NCBI GenBank assembly: GCA_017521245.1 | Contig: JAFXDI010000050.1 | Coordinates: 1 to 64,000, forward strand | DNA: 64,000 nt | Direction: 5' to 3' | From: Bacteroidales bacterium | GTDB lineage: Bacteria > Bacteroidota > Bacteroidia > Bacteroidales > G3-4614 | Part shown: in pieces, positions 52,389-60,993 of the stretch | Position numbering within the stretch: the first letter of the stretch is position 1 | Layout: each line of letters opens with the position of its first letter | Position numbers and translations under genes: made by a program | The notes under the pieces: generated by a model | Database searches by the model: none | What the model was told of the DNA's origin: nothing | The model's input: the letters and a program-made list of their open reading frames with translations, nothing else

Positions 52389-53063
52389 TTACGGATTTGC
52401 CGTAAATATTGCAGATCTTATATCTTGGGCATTTGCATATTTTTTTAGCAAACTTACGGTAAAATCAATTGCATCTTGTAAACCCTCAATGCCTGAATAG
52501 GCATTTATTATTACAAATATTCTTTTTGTAGTAGAGGTTATTGAGGTACGCACTTCATCGCTTGTAGGTGTTCCAATTCCGCCCATTTCATCGCGATAGA
52601 CTGGCAATCCCTCAATATTGAGTAGCCCACGACCTATCCCTTCAAATTGTTCATCTTTCTCTCCTACTCCAAGAGTAGGGCACCCTACAATTTTATCGTT
52701 ATCAAATCCCCCTATTGAGTATCCCGTTTTAAGCGAAACAAGATTTATTAAATCAACAAGGGTCGATATTTTATATAGGTCATTACCATTAATCAACCTA
52801 CGCATTAGTGCCTCAGCCGATGGACGATAACGATTGGGATCTTTTCCTGCTATTTTATAGGCATTGCGTGTTGCGTGTATTGTGGGCAGCTGTTTAATAT
52901 CTGCAACGGTATAATTAGTTCTTATTTTTGCGGTCAATTCATCAATCTCTCTCCACAATTCTGAGCAGTATTGAGTATTCTCTACATCAGCCCATACAAC
53001 ACCCGCTGAGTACTCCACGAAGAGAGTTCTCGCCAATTCCGATATTTGAACTTCTGTTGCCAT
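52389..53063 (-). CDS. B3/B4 tRNA-binding domain protein
   Basis: A 224-aa protein made of one B3/B4 domain, the module that edits mischarged tRNA in the phenylalanyl-tRNA synthetase beta subunit. Key blocks are NRYRPSAEALMRRLINGNDLY, LVDLINLVSLKTGYSIGGFD and a VYRDEMGGIGTPTSDEVRTSIT segment. Stand-alone members occur widely and may edit tRNA or bind amino acids. There is no direct proof of function. It follows gldH by 32 bp and ends the rny-PSP1-gldH run. Confidence 0.87.
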   Translation of the reverse strand: MATEVQISELARTLFVEYSAGVVWADVENTQYCSELWREIDELTAKIRTNYTVADIKQLPTIHATRNAYKIAGKDPNRYRPSAEALMRRLINGNDLYKISTLVDLINLVSLKTGYSIGGFDNDKIVGCPTLGVGEKDEQFEGIGRGLLNIEGLPVYRDEMGGIGTPTSDEVRTSITSTTKRIFVIINAYSGIEGLQDAIDFTVSLLKKYANAQDIRSAIFTANP

Positions 53064-53095
53064 ACCTTTATCAGTGTTACAGTGTATTATTTTCT

Positions 53096-53581
53096 CTATT
53101 TCTCCACTTTATCAACCTTCACTCCCACTCTCTCTATACCCTTTATAGGTTCTCCTCTCATTCCTTGAGCTATTGTTATATTATAGTTGCCCGATGAGGG
53201 AAATTCAAAGGCACGTTTATACTCTTCGCGTTGCTGATAAGTTGTTCCCCACCCATCACCATTCCACTCGCCATACTCATCGGCAAGAAGTAACTGAAGC
53301 GTATCTGACGATACGATATTTGCCATACTATCTGCAACAGAGAGTAAGAGATATAGATTGCTGTATGGATAGTTGTTATTATAAGTCAGTTCAATATCAA
53401 TATTGCACTCTTGGCTTAACGAATCTATTTGAATATTGTATGTTAACAGAGAGTCTCTACTCCATCCATCCTTTGGCACACTATTATAGATATGTGCTAC
53501 TGATGATTGCGTACAAGAATAACATAGCAACACCATTAGTGCTGCTATGCTTAATATTATAGAGTTACTCTTTTGTACCAT
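53096..53581 (-). CDS. gldH: Gliding motility lipoprotein GldH
   Basis: A 161-aa lipoprotein with lipobox LLCYSC (Cys23) matching GldH: HIYNSVPKDGWSRDSLLTYNI, then IELTYNNNYPYSNLYLLLSVAD, LADEYGEWNGDGWGTTYQQREEYKR, and FPSSGNYNITIAQGMRGEPIKGIERVGVKV. In Flavobacterium GldH is required for gliding. It is also kept in non-gliding Bacteroidales, where its role is unclear. I start at ATG 53581, which overlaps the end of the PSP1 gene by 17 bp, as expected for coupled genes. Two T9SS-tail proteins elsewhere in the window indicate a related secretion system. Confidence 0.9.
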   Translation of the reverse strand: MVQKSNSIILSIAALMVLLCYSCTQSSVAHIYNSVPKDGWSRDSLLTYNIQIDSLSQECNIDIELTYNNNYPYSNLYLLLSVADSMANIVSSDTLQLLLADEYGEWNGDGWGTTYQQREEYKRAFEFPSSGNYNITIAQGMRGEPIKGIERVGVKVDKVEK

Positions 53582-54725
53582 TCTTTGGTTTATCTTTTGA
53601 ATGATAATTATTAGATTTACGATATTTTCCGTTTTTATTACCTCTCTTTTTTGCTCCTTTATCAAATCGTGTAAGGCTATCTTGCCCAACTACATCTGAG
53701 AACTCTTTTCGCTCCTCTTTTTGAGGAGTTACATTATCCAATGCCTGAGGTTTTGCTCCTCGTTTATTCATTGATATAACCTCAAATGCTCGCGATGCAG
53801 ATATTGTCACTAAGTTTGCAGGAACCTCCTTACTTGTTGAGTAGGTGATTTCGCGTTTGAATATATCCGATTTGAAATGATAATAATCGCCATCAATTGT
53901 CTGCAATACTATCTCTCGAGAAGGCATTCGTTTTGTTCCCTCAACGTATGCATCAATCTCATAATTTATACAGCATTTCAGTTTTGCACATTGTCCAGCC
54001 AATTTTTGAGGATTGAGCGATATATCTTGGTATCGAGCCGCACTTGTTGATACAGAGATAAAACTTGACATCCAAGCCGAGCAACATAGTTGTCGTCCAC
54101 AAGGGCCTATTCCTCCTATTCGACCAGCCTCTTGTCTTGCTCCGATTTGTTTCATCTCTATCCTCACCTTAAAGGCATCAGCCAATACCTTAATAAGTTG
54201 GCGAAAATCCACTCTATCATCGGCAATGTAGTAGAATATAGCCTTAGCTCCGTCTCCTTGATACTCAACATCTCCAATCTTCATATTAAGATTTAGATCT
54301 TCGGCAATTTTCCTTGCCCTGAGCATTGTTGAGTGTTCTAACGATTTTGCCTCTTGCCACTTCTGCAAATCGGTCTCTTTTGCCTTTCGATATACTCGTT
54401 TTATCTCTTGATCAGTTTTAAACCCGACCTTCTTCATTTGGCATATTACCAATGGTCCTGTTAGAGTTACCTCTCCAATATCGTGACCCGGATTACTCTC
54501 TACCGCAACCATATCACCCTTTGAGAGATCAAGATTAAGAGAGTTTAGGTAATATCCCTTGCGGGTATTTTTAAATTGAACTTCAACTAAGTTGCACTGC
54601 TTTGTTCCCACCGCAGGCACATCGCTGAGCCAATCGAATGTCTCTAACTTATTTCGACCGTATCTTTTATTGCAGACAACAGGAGAATCGTTATCTTTTA
54701 TATTGTTTTCTTGATTGTTGTCCAT
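53565..54725 (-). CDS. PSP1 domain protein (RicT/YaaT-like)
   Basis: A 386-aa protein with the conserved PSP1 C-terminal domain (about 50-310) and a lysine-rich, disordered tail. Cysteine motifs GPCGRQLCCSAW and QCAKLKCCINYE match the Fe-S-binding cysteines of RicT in Bacillus subtilis. There RicT acts with RicA and RicF to help RNase Y mature mRNAs. Here the gene lies 33 bp after rny, so a shared role in RNA processing is well supported by context, although RicA and RicF are not seen. Confidence 0.88.
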   Translation of the reverse strand: MDNNQENNIKDNDSPVVCNKRYGRNKLETFDWLSDVPAVGTKQCNLVEVQFKNTRKGYYLNSLNLDLSKGDMVAVESNPGHDIGEVTLTGPLVICQMKKVGFKTDQEIKRVYRKAKETDLQKWQEAKSLEHSTMLRARKIAEDLNLNMKIGDVEYQGDGAKAIFYYIADDRVDFRQLIKVLADAFKVRIEMKQIGARQEAGRIGGIGPCGRQLCCSAWMSSFISVSTSAARYQDISLNPQKLAGQCAKLKCCINYEIDAYVEGTKRMPSREIVLQTIDGDYYHFKSDIFKREITYSTSKEVPANLVTISASRAFEVISMNKRGAKPQALDNVTPQKEERKEFSDVVGQDSLTRFDKGAKKRGNKNGKYRKSNNYHSKDKPKNGTKE

Positions 54726-54758
54726 TTAAGTAATTACAATAGGTGATAATATTATTGA

Positions 54759-56297
54759 TTACTTCGCATAACTTACTGCACGTGTCTCACGAATTACAGT
54801 AATCTTAACTTGTCCCGGATAGGTCATCTCATCTTGTATGCGTTTTGCTATCTCTACCGACAAGTTTTCGGTCTCAACATCGTTTATCTTATCTGCACCA
54901 ACTACAACACGCAACTCACGACCTGCTTGTATTGCGTATGTTTTGGTTACTCCCGGATATGATAGAGCTAATTGTTCCAAATCGTTTAGACGTTTAATGT
55001 AAGCCTCAACAATCTCGCGTCTTGCTCCCGGTCTTGCTCCTGATATAGCATCGCATACCTGAACGATTGGGGCCAACAGAGATGTCATCTCCACCTCATC
55101 GTGGTGTGCTCCTACTGCATTGCAGATATCAGGTGTCTCTTTGTATTTCTCAAGGAGTTTCATTCCTAATAGTGCGTGTGGTAGTTCTGGCTCATCATCG
55201 GGCACTTTACCTATATCGTGTAACAATCCTGCACGTTTTGCCTTTTTGGGATTTAATCCTAACTCACTTGCCATAACAGCACATAGGTTTGCTGTCTCGC
55301 GTGAGTGTTGTAGTAGGTTTTGTCCGTATGATGAACGATATTTCATCTTTCCTACCATCCTTATCAACTCAGGGTGTAATCCATGTATTCCCAAATCTAT
55401 TGCAGTTCGTTTTCCTGTCTCAATGATTTCATCCTCAATTTGTTTACGTACTTTTGCAACCACCTCTTCGATACGTGCCGGGTGAATACGTCCGTCAGTT
55501 ACAAGTTGGTGTAGAGCCAAACGTGCTATCTCACGGCGAACAGGATCAAATCCTGACAATACTATTGCCTCTGGGGTATCATCAACAATTATCTCTATTC
55601 CTGTTGCTGCCTCTAAGGCACGTATGTTGCGGCCTTCACGTCCGATGATTCTTCCTTTCATCTCATCAGATTCAATATGGAATACTGTTACTGCATTCTC
55701 TATTGTAGTTTCAGTTGCAACGCGTTGTATTGTTTGAATTACTATTCGTTTTGCCTCTTTGTTTGCGGTTAGTTTTGCCTCATCCATAATGTCGTTTATG
55801 TATGATGCTGCTTGCGTTTTTGCTTCATCTTTTAGAGTTTCAACTAAACGCTCTTTTGCCTCTTCTGCCGATAAACCTGATAGTTTCTCAAGTTTCTCAA
55901 CTTGTGCTTTGTAGATTTTTTCAACCTCAATTTTTTTCTTTTCTACCTTCTCTAATTGAGAATCCAAGTTTGCTTTTTGATTCTCTAACTCATTCTTTTT
56001 ACGTTGTAATTCTTGTTGTTGTTGATTGATTTGTGATTCGCGTTGTTGAGCTTTAGACTCAGCCGATTGAAGTTTTGAGTAACGAGCATTTATCTGTTGC
56101 TCCATCTCTGACTTCATTTGAATACACTTCTCTTTTACCTCTAACATTTGCCCACGTTTATGAGCATCAGCCTCACTACGTGCCTCCTCTAAGATTCTCT
56201 TTGTTCTTGAGCGAAGAAGCACTTTTGTTATAAACAGCATCAACACTGCTCCCGCAACCACTCCTACTGCTGTCATTATAATAATACTGCTATCCAT
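54759..56297 (-). CDS. rny: Ribonuclease Y
   Basis: Membrane-anchored endoribonuclease of 512 aa that starts bulk mRNA decay. N-terminal membrane segment (about 4-26), a long coiled coil (about 30-200, rich in Lys, Glu and Gln), a KH RNA-binding domain ([19 protein letters not shown]), and an HD domain with [10 protein letters not shown] and GAHHDEVE. The ATG at 56297 is correct, since a longer frame would begin inside the upstream terminator hairpin. That hairpin ends only about 24 bases before the start and leaves no room for a promoter. Confidence 0.95.
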   Translation of the reverse strand: MDSSIIIMTAVGVVAGAVLMLFITKVLLRSRTKRILEEARSEADAHKRGQMLEVKEKCIQMKSEMEQQINARYSKLQSAESKAQQRESQINQQQQELQRKKNELENQKANLDSQLEKVEKKKIEVEKIYKAQVEKLEKLSGLSAEEAKERLVETLKDEAKTQAASYINDIMDEAKLTANKEAKRIVIQTIQRVATETTIENAVTVFHIESDEMKGRIIGREGRNIRALEAATGIEIIVDDTPEAIVLSGFDPVRREIARLALHQLVTDGRIHPARIEEVVAKVRKQIEDEIIETGKRTAIDLGIHGLHPELIRMVGKMKYRSSYGQNLLQHSRETANLCAVMASELGLNPKKAKRAGLLHDIGKVPDDEPELPHALLGMKLLEKYKETPDICNAVGAHHDEVEMTSLLAPIVQVCDAISGARPGARREIVEAYIKRLNDLEQLALSYPGVTKTYAIQAGRELRVVVGADKINDVETENLSVEIAKRIQDEMTYPGQVKITVIRETRAVSYAK

Positions 56298-56320
56298 ATT
56301 ATATTTTTTAATAGTTAATA

Positions 56321-56367
56321 AAAAAAACGCACCACCCAATGGCAATCTCTTGCCATGGCGTAGTGCG
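56321..56367 (-). terminator. Long hairpin with T7 between zapA and rny
   Basis: An 18-bp imperfect stem (56328-56345 with 56350-56367, two mismatches and one G-T) around a four-base loop, followed on the minus strand by seven T. It has the form of a strong intrinsic terminator, but rny starts 24 bases later. Confidence 0.82.
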
Positions 56368-56393
56368 GTATATATTTATATTTTACGTTTCGT

Positions 56394-56681
56394 TTATTCT
56401 TGTGAAGGCAATATTGCCTCTATATCTTCACATATATCTGTTATAGCCTTCATCTCTTGAGTATGTGACTCTTTTAAGAACTGAAGGTGTAGCGACATAT
56501 AAAAGGCCGCTTGTGCTAATATATCCGACTCTGCCATATCGGGAGAACGGCGAGTATATTCCTCTATCTTTTTTGAGAGTTGTTCAGCCGCTCTACGATA
56601 CATCTCCTCGTTTTTTCGAGGGACGCTCATTGAGAATCGTTTTCCTGCAACAGTTATTGTTATACGTAATTTATCTTCCAT
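56394..56681 (-). CDS. zapA: Cell division protein ZapA
   Basis: A 95-aa FtsZ-associated protein that bundles FtsZ filaments at midcell. The N-terminal domain has LRITITVAGKRFSMSVPRKNEEMYRRAAEQLSKKIEEY, and the C-terminal helix, ending in a coiled coil, has SDILAQAAFYMSLHLQFLKE. It lies 12 bp after the coiled-coil gene that resembles ZapB and ahead of the terminator-like hairpin before rny. Confidence 0.9.
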   Translation of the reverse strand: MEDKLRITITVAGKRFSMSVPRKNEEMYRRAAEQLSKKIEEYTRRSPDMAESDILAQAAFYMSLHLQFLKESHTQEMKAITDICEDIEAILPSQE

Positions 56682-56693
56682 AGCATCTAAGAA

Positions 56694-57011
56694 CTATTGA
56701 TTAAGTAATGAGATGCATTTGTCTATTTCCCGCACTAACCTACTTACCCTTAATCTGGCACTCTTAATGTCGCCCTCTTCGGCAACAAATCCTCGAGCTG
56801 TGATTAGTCTTTGTTGTTTGGCTTTTATGTCGTTTAGTTGTGCCTTTGACTCTGCCAACTCTCTTTTTAGTGCCTCAACTTCACCTCTTAAAGATTCCAA
56901 TTCTGTTTCAGCAGCAGTCTTGTCTTCAACGACTTGAAGGTAACTCTCCTTTAATAGACTTACACTATTTTGCAATCGTTTTATAATATTAGTCTCTCTA
57001 CCTTCTGACAT
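56694..57011 (-). CDS. Coiled-coil protein upstream of zapA
   Basis: A 105-aa protein that is almost entirely coiled coil (about residues 10-70, ETELESLRGEVEALKREL and so on), followed by a short segment VSRLVREIDKCISLLNQ. A small coiled-coil protein directly before zapA is typical of Bacteroidetes and likely helps assemble the division ring, much like ZapB. There is no sequence identity that proves it. It has a perfect consensus promoter (57031-57061). Confidence 0.78.
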   Translation of the reverse strand: MSEGRETNIIKRLQNSVSLLKESYLQVVEDKTAAETELESLRGEVEALKRELAESKAQLNDIKAKQQRLITARGFVAEEGDIKSARLRVSRLVREIDKCISLLNQ

Positions 57012-57030
57012 AATTTTCCGAATAACTACA

Positions 57031-57061
57031 CAAATATAGTGTATTAATCGTAACTTCCAAA
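57031..57061 (-). promoter_or_regulatory. Promoter of the coiled-coil gene and zapA
   Basis: TTTG (57058-57061), 19-base spacer, TATATTTG (57031-57038) on the minus strand: exact consensus, 20 bases before the start. Confidence 0.75.
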
Positions 57062-57100
57062 ATTTAAAACTATATTTTTAACTTACGATTTTTATTATTG

Positions 57101-59011
57101 TTATTTATCTATACCTTTTTTTAAGAATTTAATAAAATTATCTACATCCTCGTTATAACCGTATGGCGAGGCAAGAGGTTTTCCTTTTGGAGATATAAGC
57201 AAATAATAGGGTTGAGCATTAGCTCCAAATTTATATCGTTGCAAATAGCTCCACTTATCGCCGTATGTTTTTAAGGTCACTTTTTTCCCATACTCCTCAA
57301 TCTCAATAGGTGTTGAAAGTGGAGTTTTGTCATCAACATGTAAGGTTACCACTACATACTCTTTTTCTAATATATCATTTACTTTATCATCTGCCAATAC
57401 TGCCGCCTCCATTTTACGACAATTTACGCATCCGTATCCTGTAAAATCAACAAACATAGGTTTGTTTTGTTCTTTTGCGTATGCCTTTGCTTGGTCATAA
57501 TCATCAAATTGCACACCCGTATTATGAGGCAAAACATTGAATGTTTGGGTACTCATAGGTGGTGCAAATGCCGATATTGCCTTTAATGGTGCTCCCCATA
57601 ATCCGGGTATCATATATATTGCAAATGCCAATGGAATTATAGCAAGAAACAGACGCGTAACCGAAAGATATTTAGGTTTACTATCATGTTTAAATTGAAT
57701 CGCACCCAACAGATACAAACCTAACAGGAAGAATATTACTATCCAAAGAGTCAGGAATGTTTCGCGAGGCAGAATGTTCCAACCGTACGCCAAATCGGCA
57801 ACCGACAAGAATTTCAGAGCTAATGCCAACTCAATAAACGCCAATACCACCTTTACATTATTCAGCCAACCGCCCGACCTTGGCAACGACTTTATGATTG
57901 TTGGGAATATGGCAAACAGCACAAAGGGTATTGCTAAGGCTATTGCAAATCCTAACATTCCAAGTAGAGGACTTAATGTAATTCCCGATGATGCCGCCTC
58001 TACAAGCAGAGTACCAATTATTGGTCCTGTGCATGAGAATGACACCAATGCAAGAGTAAATGCCATCAGCAGAATACTCACAAAACCTGTTGTTGCATCG
58101 GCTTTTGCATCAAGTTTTGTAGTCCACGATGCCGGCAGCGTTAATTCAAATGCTCCAAAGAACGATGCCGCAAACACAACAAGCAACAGAAAGAAGAATA
58201 TATTAAACCATGCGTTTGTTGAGAGATCGTTCAATGCACTTGCTCCAAATATGGTTGTTATTAGCAAGCCTAACAACAAATATATTATAACTATGGCAAA
58301 ACCATACATTACTGCACTCTTTATTGCCTTTTTGCGATTACCGCTATGCTTTAAAAAGAAACTCACAGTCATAGGAATCATAGGCCATACGCATGGGGTT
58401 AGAAGTGCTAATAGTCCGCCAATAAATCCTGCTATAAAGATATAGAGTAACGACCTGTCCTCTTGCTCTTCGCTCTCCATCTCTCTTAGTTCATCTACGA
58501 CAGGAGTCCACGAGAAAGAAGATGTAACAGATACGGGAGATGTGACACTCTCAACTACCCCTCCTTGCAATGATGTAAAATCAAACTCTTCAGTAGTTGG
58601 CGTCAGACATGTTAGATTGTTGCAACCCATATATCTTATTGCTCCCTCAATTTTATAGTCAGGCGACAATATTTTTAATCGTTGCACAAATGTTACCTCT
58701 TTCTCAAAAAAGTTGAGTACCATTGAGAAGAGTTCAACATACTCTTCTTCGCTCTTTTTGTTAGATGCTAACTCTCCCGATAGTTCAACCCCTTCGAGGG
58801 TTGTATATGTTACCTCTGTTGCTAATGGACCACCATCTGGTAACTGGTTTGAATAGAGATGCCACCCCTCCTCTATTGTTGCTTTAAAATGGAGTTCTAA
58901 AGTACTCTCATCAACCTTTTGCTCTGTTATATTCCACTTTACCGGTTCTAATATTTGTGCCGACAGAGGCAATGTTATGAGCAAAAAAAGTAAAATTATC
59001 TTTGTCTTCAT
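57101..59011 (-). CDS. dsbD: Thiol:disulfide interchange protein DsbD
   Basis: Inner-membrane protein of 636 aa that carries reducing power from cytoplasmic thioredoxin to the periplasm. Signal peptide (1-18). The N-terminal DsbD-alpha domain (about 20-150) has redox cysteines Cys130 and Cys135 (MGCNNLTC). A membrane core (about 190-455) with eight or so segments carries Cys207 in LTPCVWPM and a second cysteine in VSFSCTGP. The C-terminal thioredoxin domain has GYGCVNCRKME. It can reduce exported thioredoxins such as the CPPC protein at 48336-48734. It stands alone downstream of the FISUMP gene terminator. Confidence 0.94.
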   Translation of the reverse strand: MKTKIILLFLLITLPLSAQILEPVKWNITEQKVDESTLELHFKATIEEGWHLYSNQLPDGGPLATEVTYTTLEGVELSGELASNKKSEEEYVELFSMVLNFFEKEVTFVQRLKILSPDYKIEGAIRYMGCNNLTCLTPTTEEFDFTSLQGGVVESVTSPVSVTSSFSWTPVVDELREMESEEQEDRSLLYIFIAGFIGGLLALLTPCVWPMIPMTVSFFLKHSGNRKKAIKSAVMYGFAIVIIYLLLGLLITTIFGASALNDLSTNAWFNIFFFLLLVVFAASFFGAFELTLPASWTTKLDAKADATTGFVSILLMAFTLALVSFSCTGPIIGTLLVEAASSGITLSPLLGMLGFAIALAIPFVLFAIFPTIIKSLPRSGGWLNNVKVVLAFIELALALKFLSVADLAYGWNILPRETFLTLWIVIFFLLGLYLLGAIQFKHDSKPKYLSVTRLFLAIIPLAFAIYMIPGLWGAPLKAISAFAPPMSTQTFNVLPHNTGVQFDDYDQAKAYAKEQNKPMFVDFTGYGCVNCRKMEAAVLADDKVNDILEKEYVVVTLHVDDKTPLSTPIEIEEYGKKVTLKTYGDKWSYLQRYKFGANAQPYYLLISPKGKPLASPYGYNEDVDNFIKFLKKGIDK

Positions 59012-59300
59012 AAGTATCTTGTTTTATTGTTTTTTGCGAAGATAATAATTTTACCATTATTTTGTTAATTGATTTGTATATTTTAACAAATAATAGTTTT
59101 TTAGCTGTTAAATCAATTATATACATTAGAGCAATTAAACTAATTAGCGTTGTTAATATTAACAGTATAAAACAACAGCAAGTTGCTCATTTGAACAACC
59201 TGCCGTATATTTGAATATTACTTTATATCAGCCATCCCGAAGGGGCAACGAAGTTGACAACCGAATACTAATAAATGAGATTAAACGTGGTATTTAATTT
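59012..59300. other. Intergenic region between dsbD and the FISUMP gene
   Basis: No gene is seen in these 289 bases. Besides the FISUMP terminator (59178-59203), there is a perfect 14-bp palindrome TGTTAATATTAACA (59151-59164). A TATCTTCG element on the minus strand near 59038-59045 is one base from the -7 consensus and could serve dsbD. Confidence 0.5.
59178..59203 (-). terminator. Terminator after the FISUMP gene
   Basis: GCAAGTTGCTC (59178-59188) pairs with GAACAACCTGC (59193-59203) using two wobble pairs. T-rich after it on the minus strand. Confidence 0.6.
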
Positions 59301-60812
59301 TTACTCACACACCGCACGAACAGGTTGTCCATAATATCGTTTAAGAGAGCCCACATAAGTCGTGTTAGATTGAAAGCCATTATAGTAAGCATAGCAACTA
59401 TTTGTTACACTTAGATTACTTGAGAAATAAGCCCCCTCTTCCTCCAATACAATTCTATTGATATAGTAAAAGCCTGTGACCGGAAGGAATATAGAGTTTC
59501 CGTTTATTTTACTTTTTACTTGAAATCCTTTTACTCCATTTTTATTTGACCAATACCACAAACACTCTGTTTGCAATTCATCAAGTTCGGCTTTTGTGGG
59601 TGTCCGCCAACCTTTTCCCCAATTTACTCTTGCTGCATCATCAGATAGCTCAAGAGTGGTCTTGTTATCTACTGTACCATATTTTGAATCAGTACAATAT
59701 TTTGTCAATAATCCTTCTTCTCCATTACCAAACTTATAGTTACTCCATTCGTATGTTGTTTTGGTTACGGTTTCACCCCACGCAAAGTAATCGCCAGACT
59801 CTTCTGGAGTGGTTGCTCCTACATTGCAGGTTGCCCATTTTACACTTAAACCCAAATCTACATATTCATATCCGTTTAATAGGCCATTCTTTTTAAAGTT
59901 TGCTTTATATTGGGTTGGCACCATTGCTGTTACGGTATAGGGATTTTCTTTTGAAACCTCTTTATCATTAACAGTCCAATTAACAAAGTGATATCCATCA
60001 TCGGGTATGGCTGTAAGTGTTATCTCTGCTCCAAACACTGCATTATCATCTGACACAGTTGCTTTTCCGCCCTCTGTTGAGGTTACCGATATTTGAGCAC
60101 TTGTGGCATCAGGATTTGACTCCCCACATACTGCTCGTATTGATTGTCCGCATCGGCGAACACCTTCATTCATTTTTGTTTGTGCTGATTGTAGATAAAC
60201 GTATGATGCCATACGGCTATTGGTGGCAACGAGTTTGTTTGACCAATAGTTTCCAGAGACTCCTGCTTCAAGCAGATTTTCATTTGAAGAGTATCCTGCA
60301 GCAGGTAAAAAGATTGAGTTCCCGTTTATCTTACTTGTTACCTTATATCCGTTTACTCCGTTTTTAGTTGTCCACTCCCATGTACATTTTACCCTTAACT
60401 CTTCTAACTCTGTTTCAGTGGGTATTCGCCAGTCTCCTCCCCAACTTGCTCGTGCTGCATCATCTGATAGTTCAATGCTCTCTTTATTATCTACCTGACC
60501 ATATTCTGAACTTAAACAGTATTTGGTCATTACCTCACTCGTACCATTACACCATTTATAGTTACTCCATTCGTAAGTTGCTTTGCTTAAGGTCTCGCCC
60601 CATGCAAAGTAATCTCCGTAACCTTCAGGCTTGGTTGCTCCTATGTTACAAGTTGCCCATTTTACACTCAATCCTAAATCAACATATTCGTGTCCGTTAT
60701 ATGGATTTTCGGGTGCCAAACCTGAGTCATCTTCGTTATTATTACAACCTGTTATTATTGGCAAGGTAAACAACAGAGCCAACGCTACCAAAATAGATTT
60801 TAAATATTTCAT
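59301..60812 (-). CDS. Lipoprotein with two FISUMP domains
   Basis: A 503-aa lipoprotein (lipobox IITGC, Cys23) built of two copies of a Fibrobacter-succinogenes-major-paralogous domain, about residues 42-230 and 317-503. Both copies begin EYVDLGLSVKWATCN and contain GDYFAWGE, ELSDDAAR, KINGNSIFLP, and end in RAVC. Between them lies a divergent InlB-like repeat (about 235-312: GGKATVSDDNAVFGAEITLTAIPDDGYHFVNWTV). FISUMP domains are thought to be C-type-lectin-like modules on the cell surface. No ligand is known. The copies share enough DNA identity for recombination between them to be possible. Confidence 0.88.
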   Translation of the reverse strand: MKYLKSILVALALLFTLPIITGCNNNEDDSGLAPENPYNGHEYVDLGLSVKWATCNIGATKPEGYGDYFAWGETLSKATYEWSNYKWCNGTSEVMTKYCLSSEYGQVDNKESIELSDDAARASWGGDWRIPTETELEELRVKCTWEWTTKNGVNGYKVTSKINGNSIFLPAAGYSSNENLLEAGVSGNYWSNKLVATNSRMASYVYLQSAQTKMNEGVRRCGQSIRAVCGESNPDATSAQISVTSTEGGKATVSDDNAVFGAEITLTAIPDDGYHFVNWTVNDKEVSKENPYTVTAMVPTQYKANFKKNGLLNGYEYVDLGLSVKWATCNVGATTPEESGDYFAWGETVTKTTYEWSNYKFGNGEEGLLTKYCTDSKYGTVDNKTTLELSDDAARVNWGKGWRTPTKAELDELQTECLWYWSNKNGVKGFQVKSKINGNSIFLPVTGFYYINRIVLEEEGAYFSSNLSVTNSCYAYYNGFQSNTTYVGSLKRYYGQPVRAVCE

Positions 60813-60865
60813 TTTTCTGATATTTTATAGAACAGATGCTAAATTCTACAAATATTTAAAAAATA

Positions 60866-60899
60866 TCAAAAAAATAGCGTAAATATATTTTACGCTATT
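60866..60899 (-). terminator. Terminator after nqrF, second of a pair
   Basis: AATAGCGTAAA (60873-60883) pairs with TTTACGCTATT (60889-60899), then seven T on the minus strand. Confidence 0.88.
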
Positions 60900-60935
60900 A
60901 ATATAGAGAATGTCAGGATAAAAGAGATTATAAAA

Positions 60936-60974
60936 AAATGAGGATTTAAGATTTTAACTCCTAATTCCTCATTT
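60936..60974 (-). terminator. Terminator after nqrF, first of a pair
   Basis: AAATGAGGA (60936-60944) pairs with TCCTCATTT (60966-60974), and T-rich sequence follows on the minus strand (A-run at 60932-60938). It lies 20 bases after the nqrF stop, ahead of the stronger hairpin. Confidence 0.65.
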
Positions 60975-60993
60975 CTAATTTCTAATTAAAGAT

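Noticed and set aside
53582-53689. Long GldH start inside the PSP1 gene
   Set aside because: The extension is the other reading frame of the PSP1 tail. The lipoprotein signal begins at ATG 53581.
56298-56345. RNase Y start at 56345
   Set aside because: Those codons coincide with the terminator hairpin. The family membrane anchor begins at ATG 56297.
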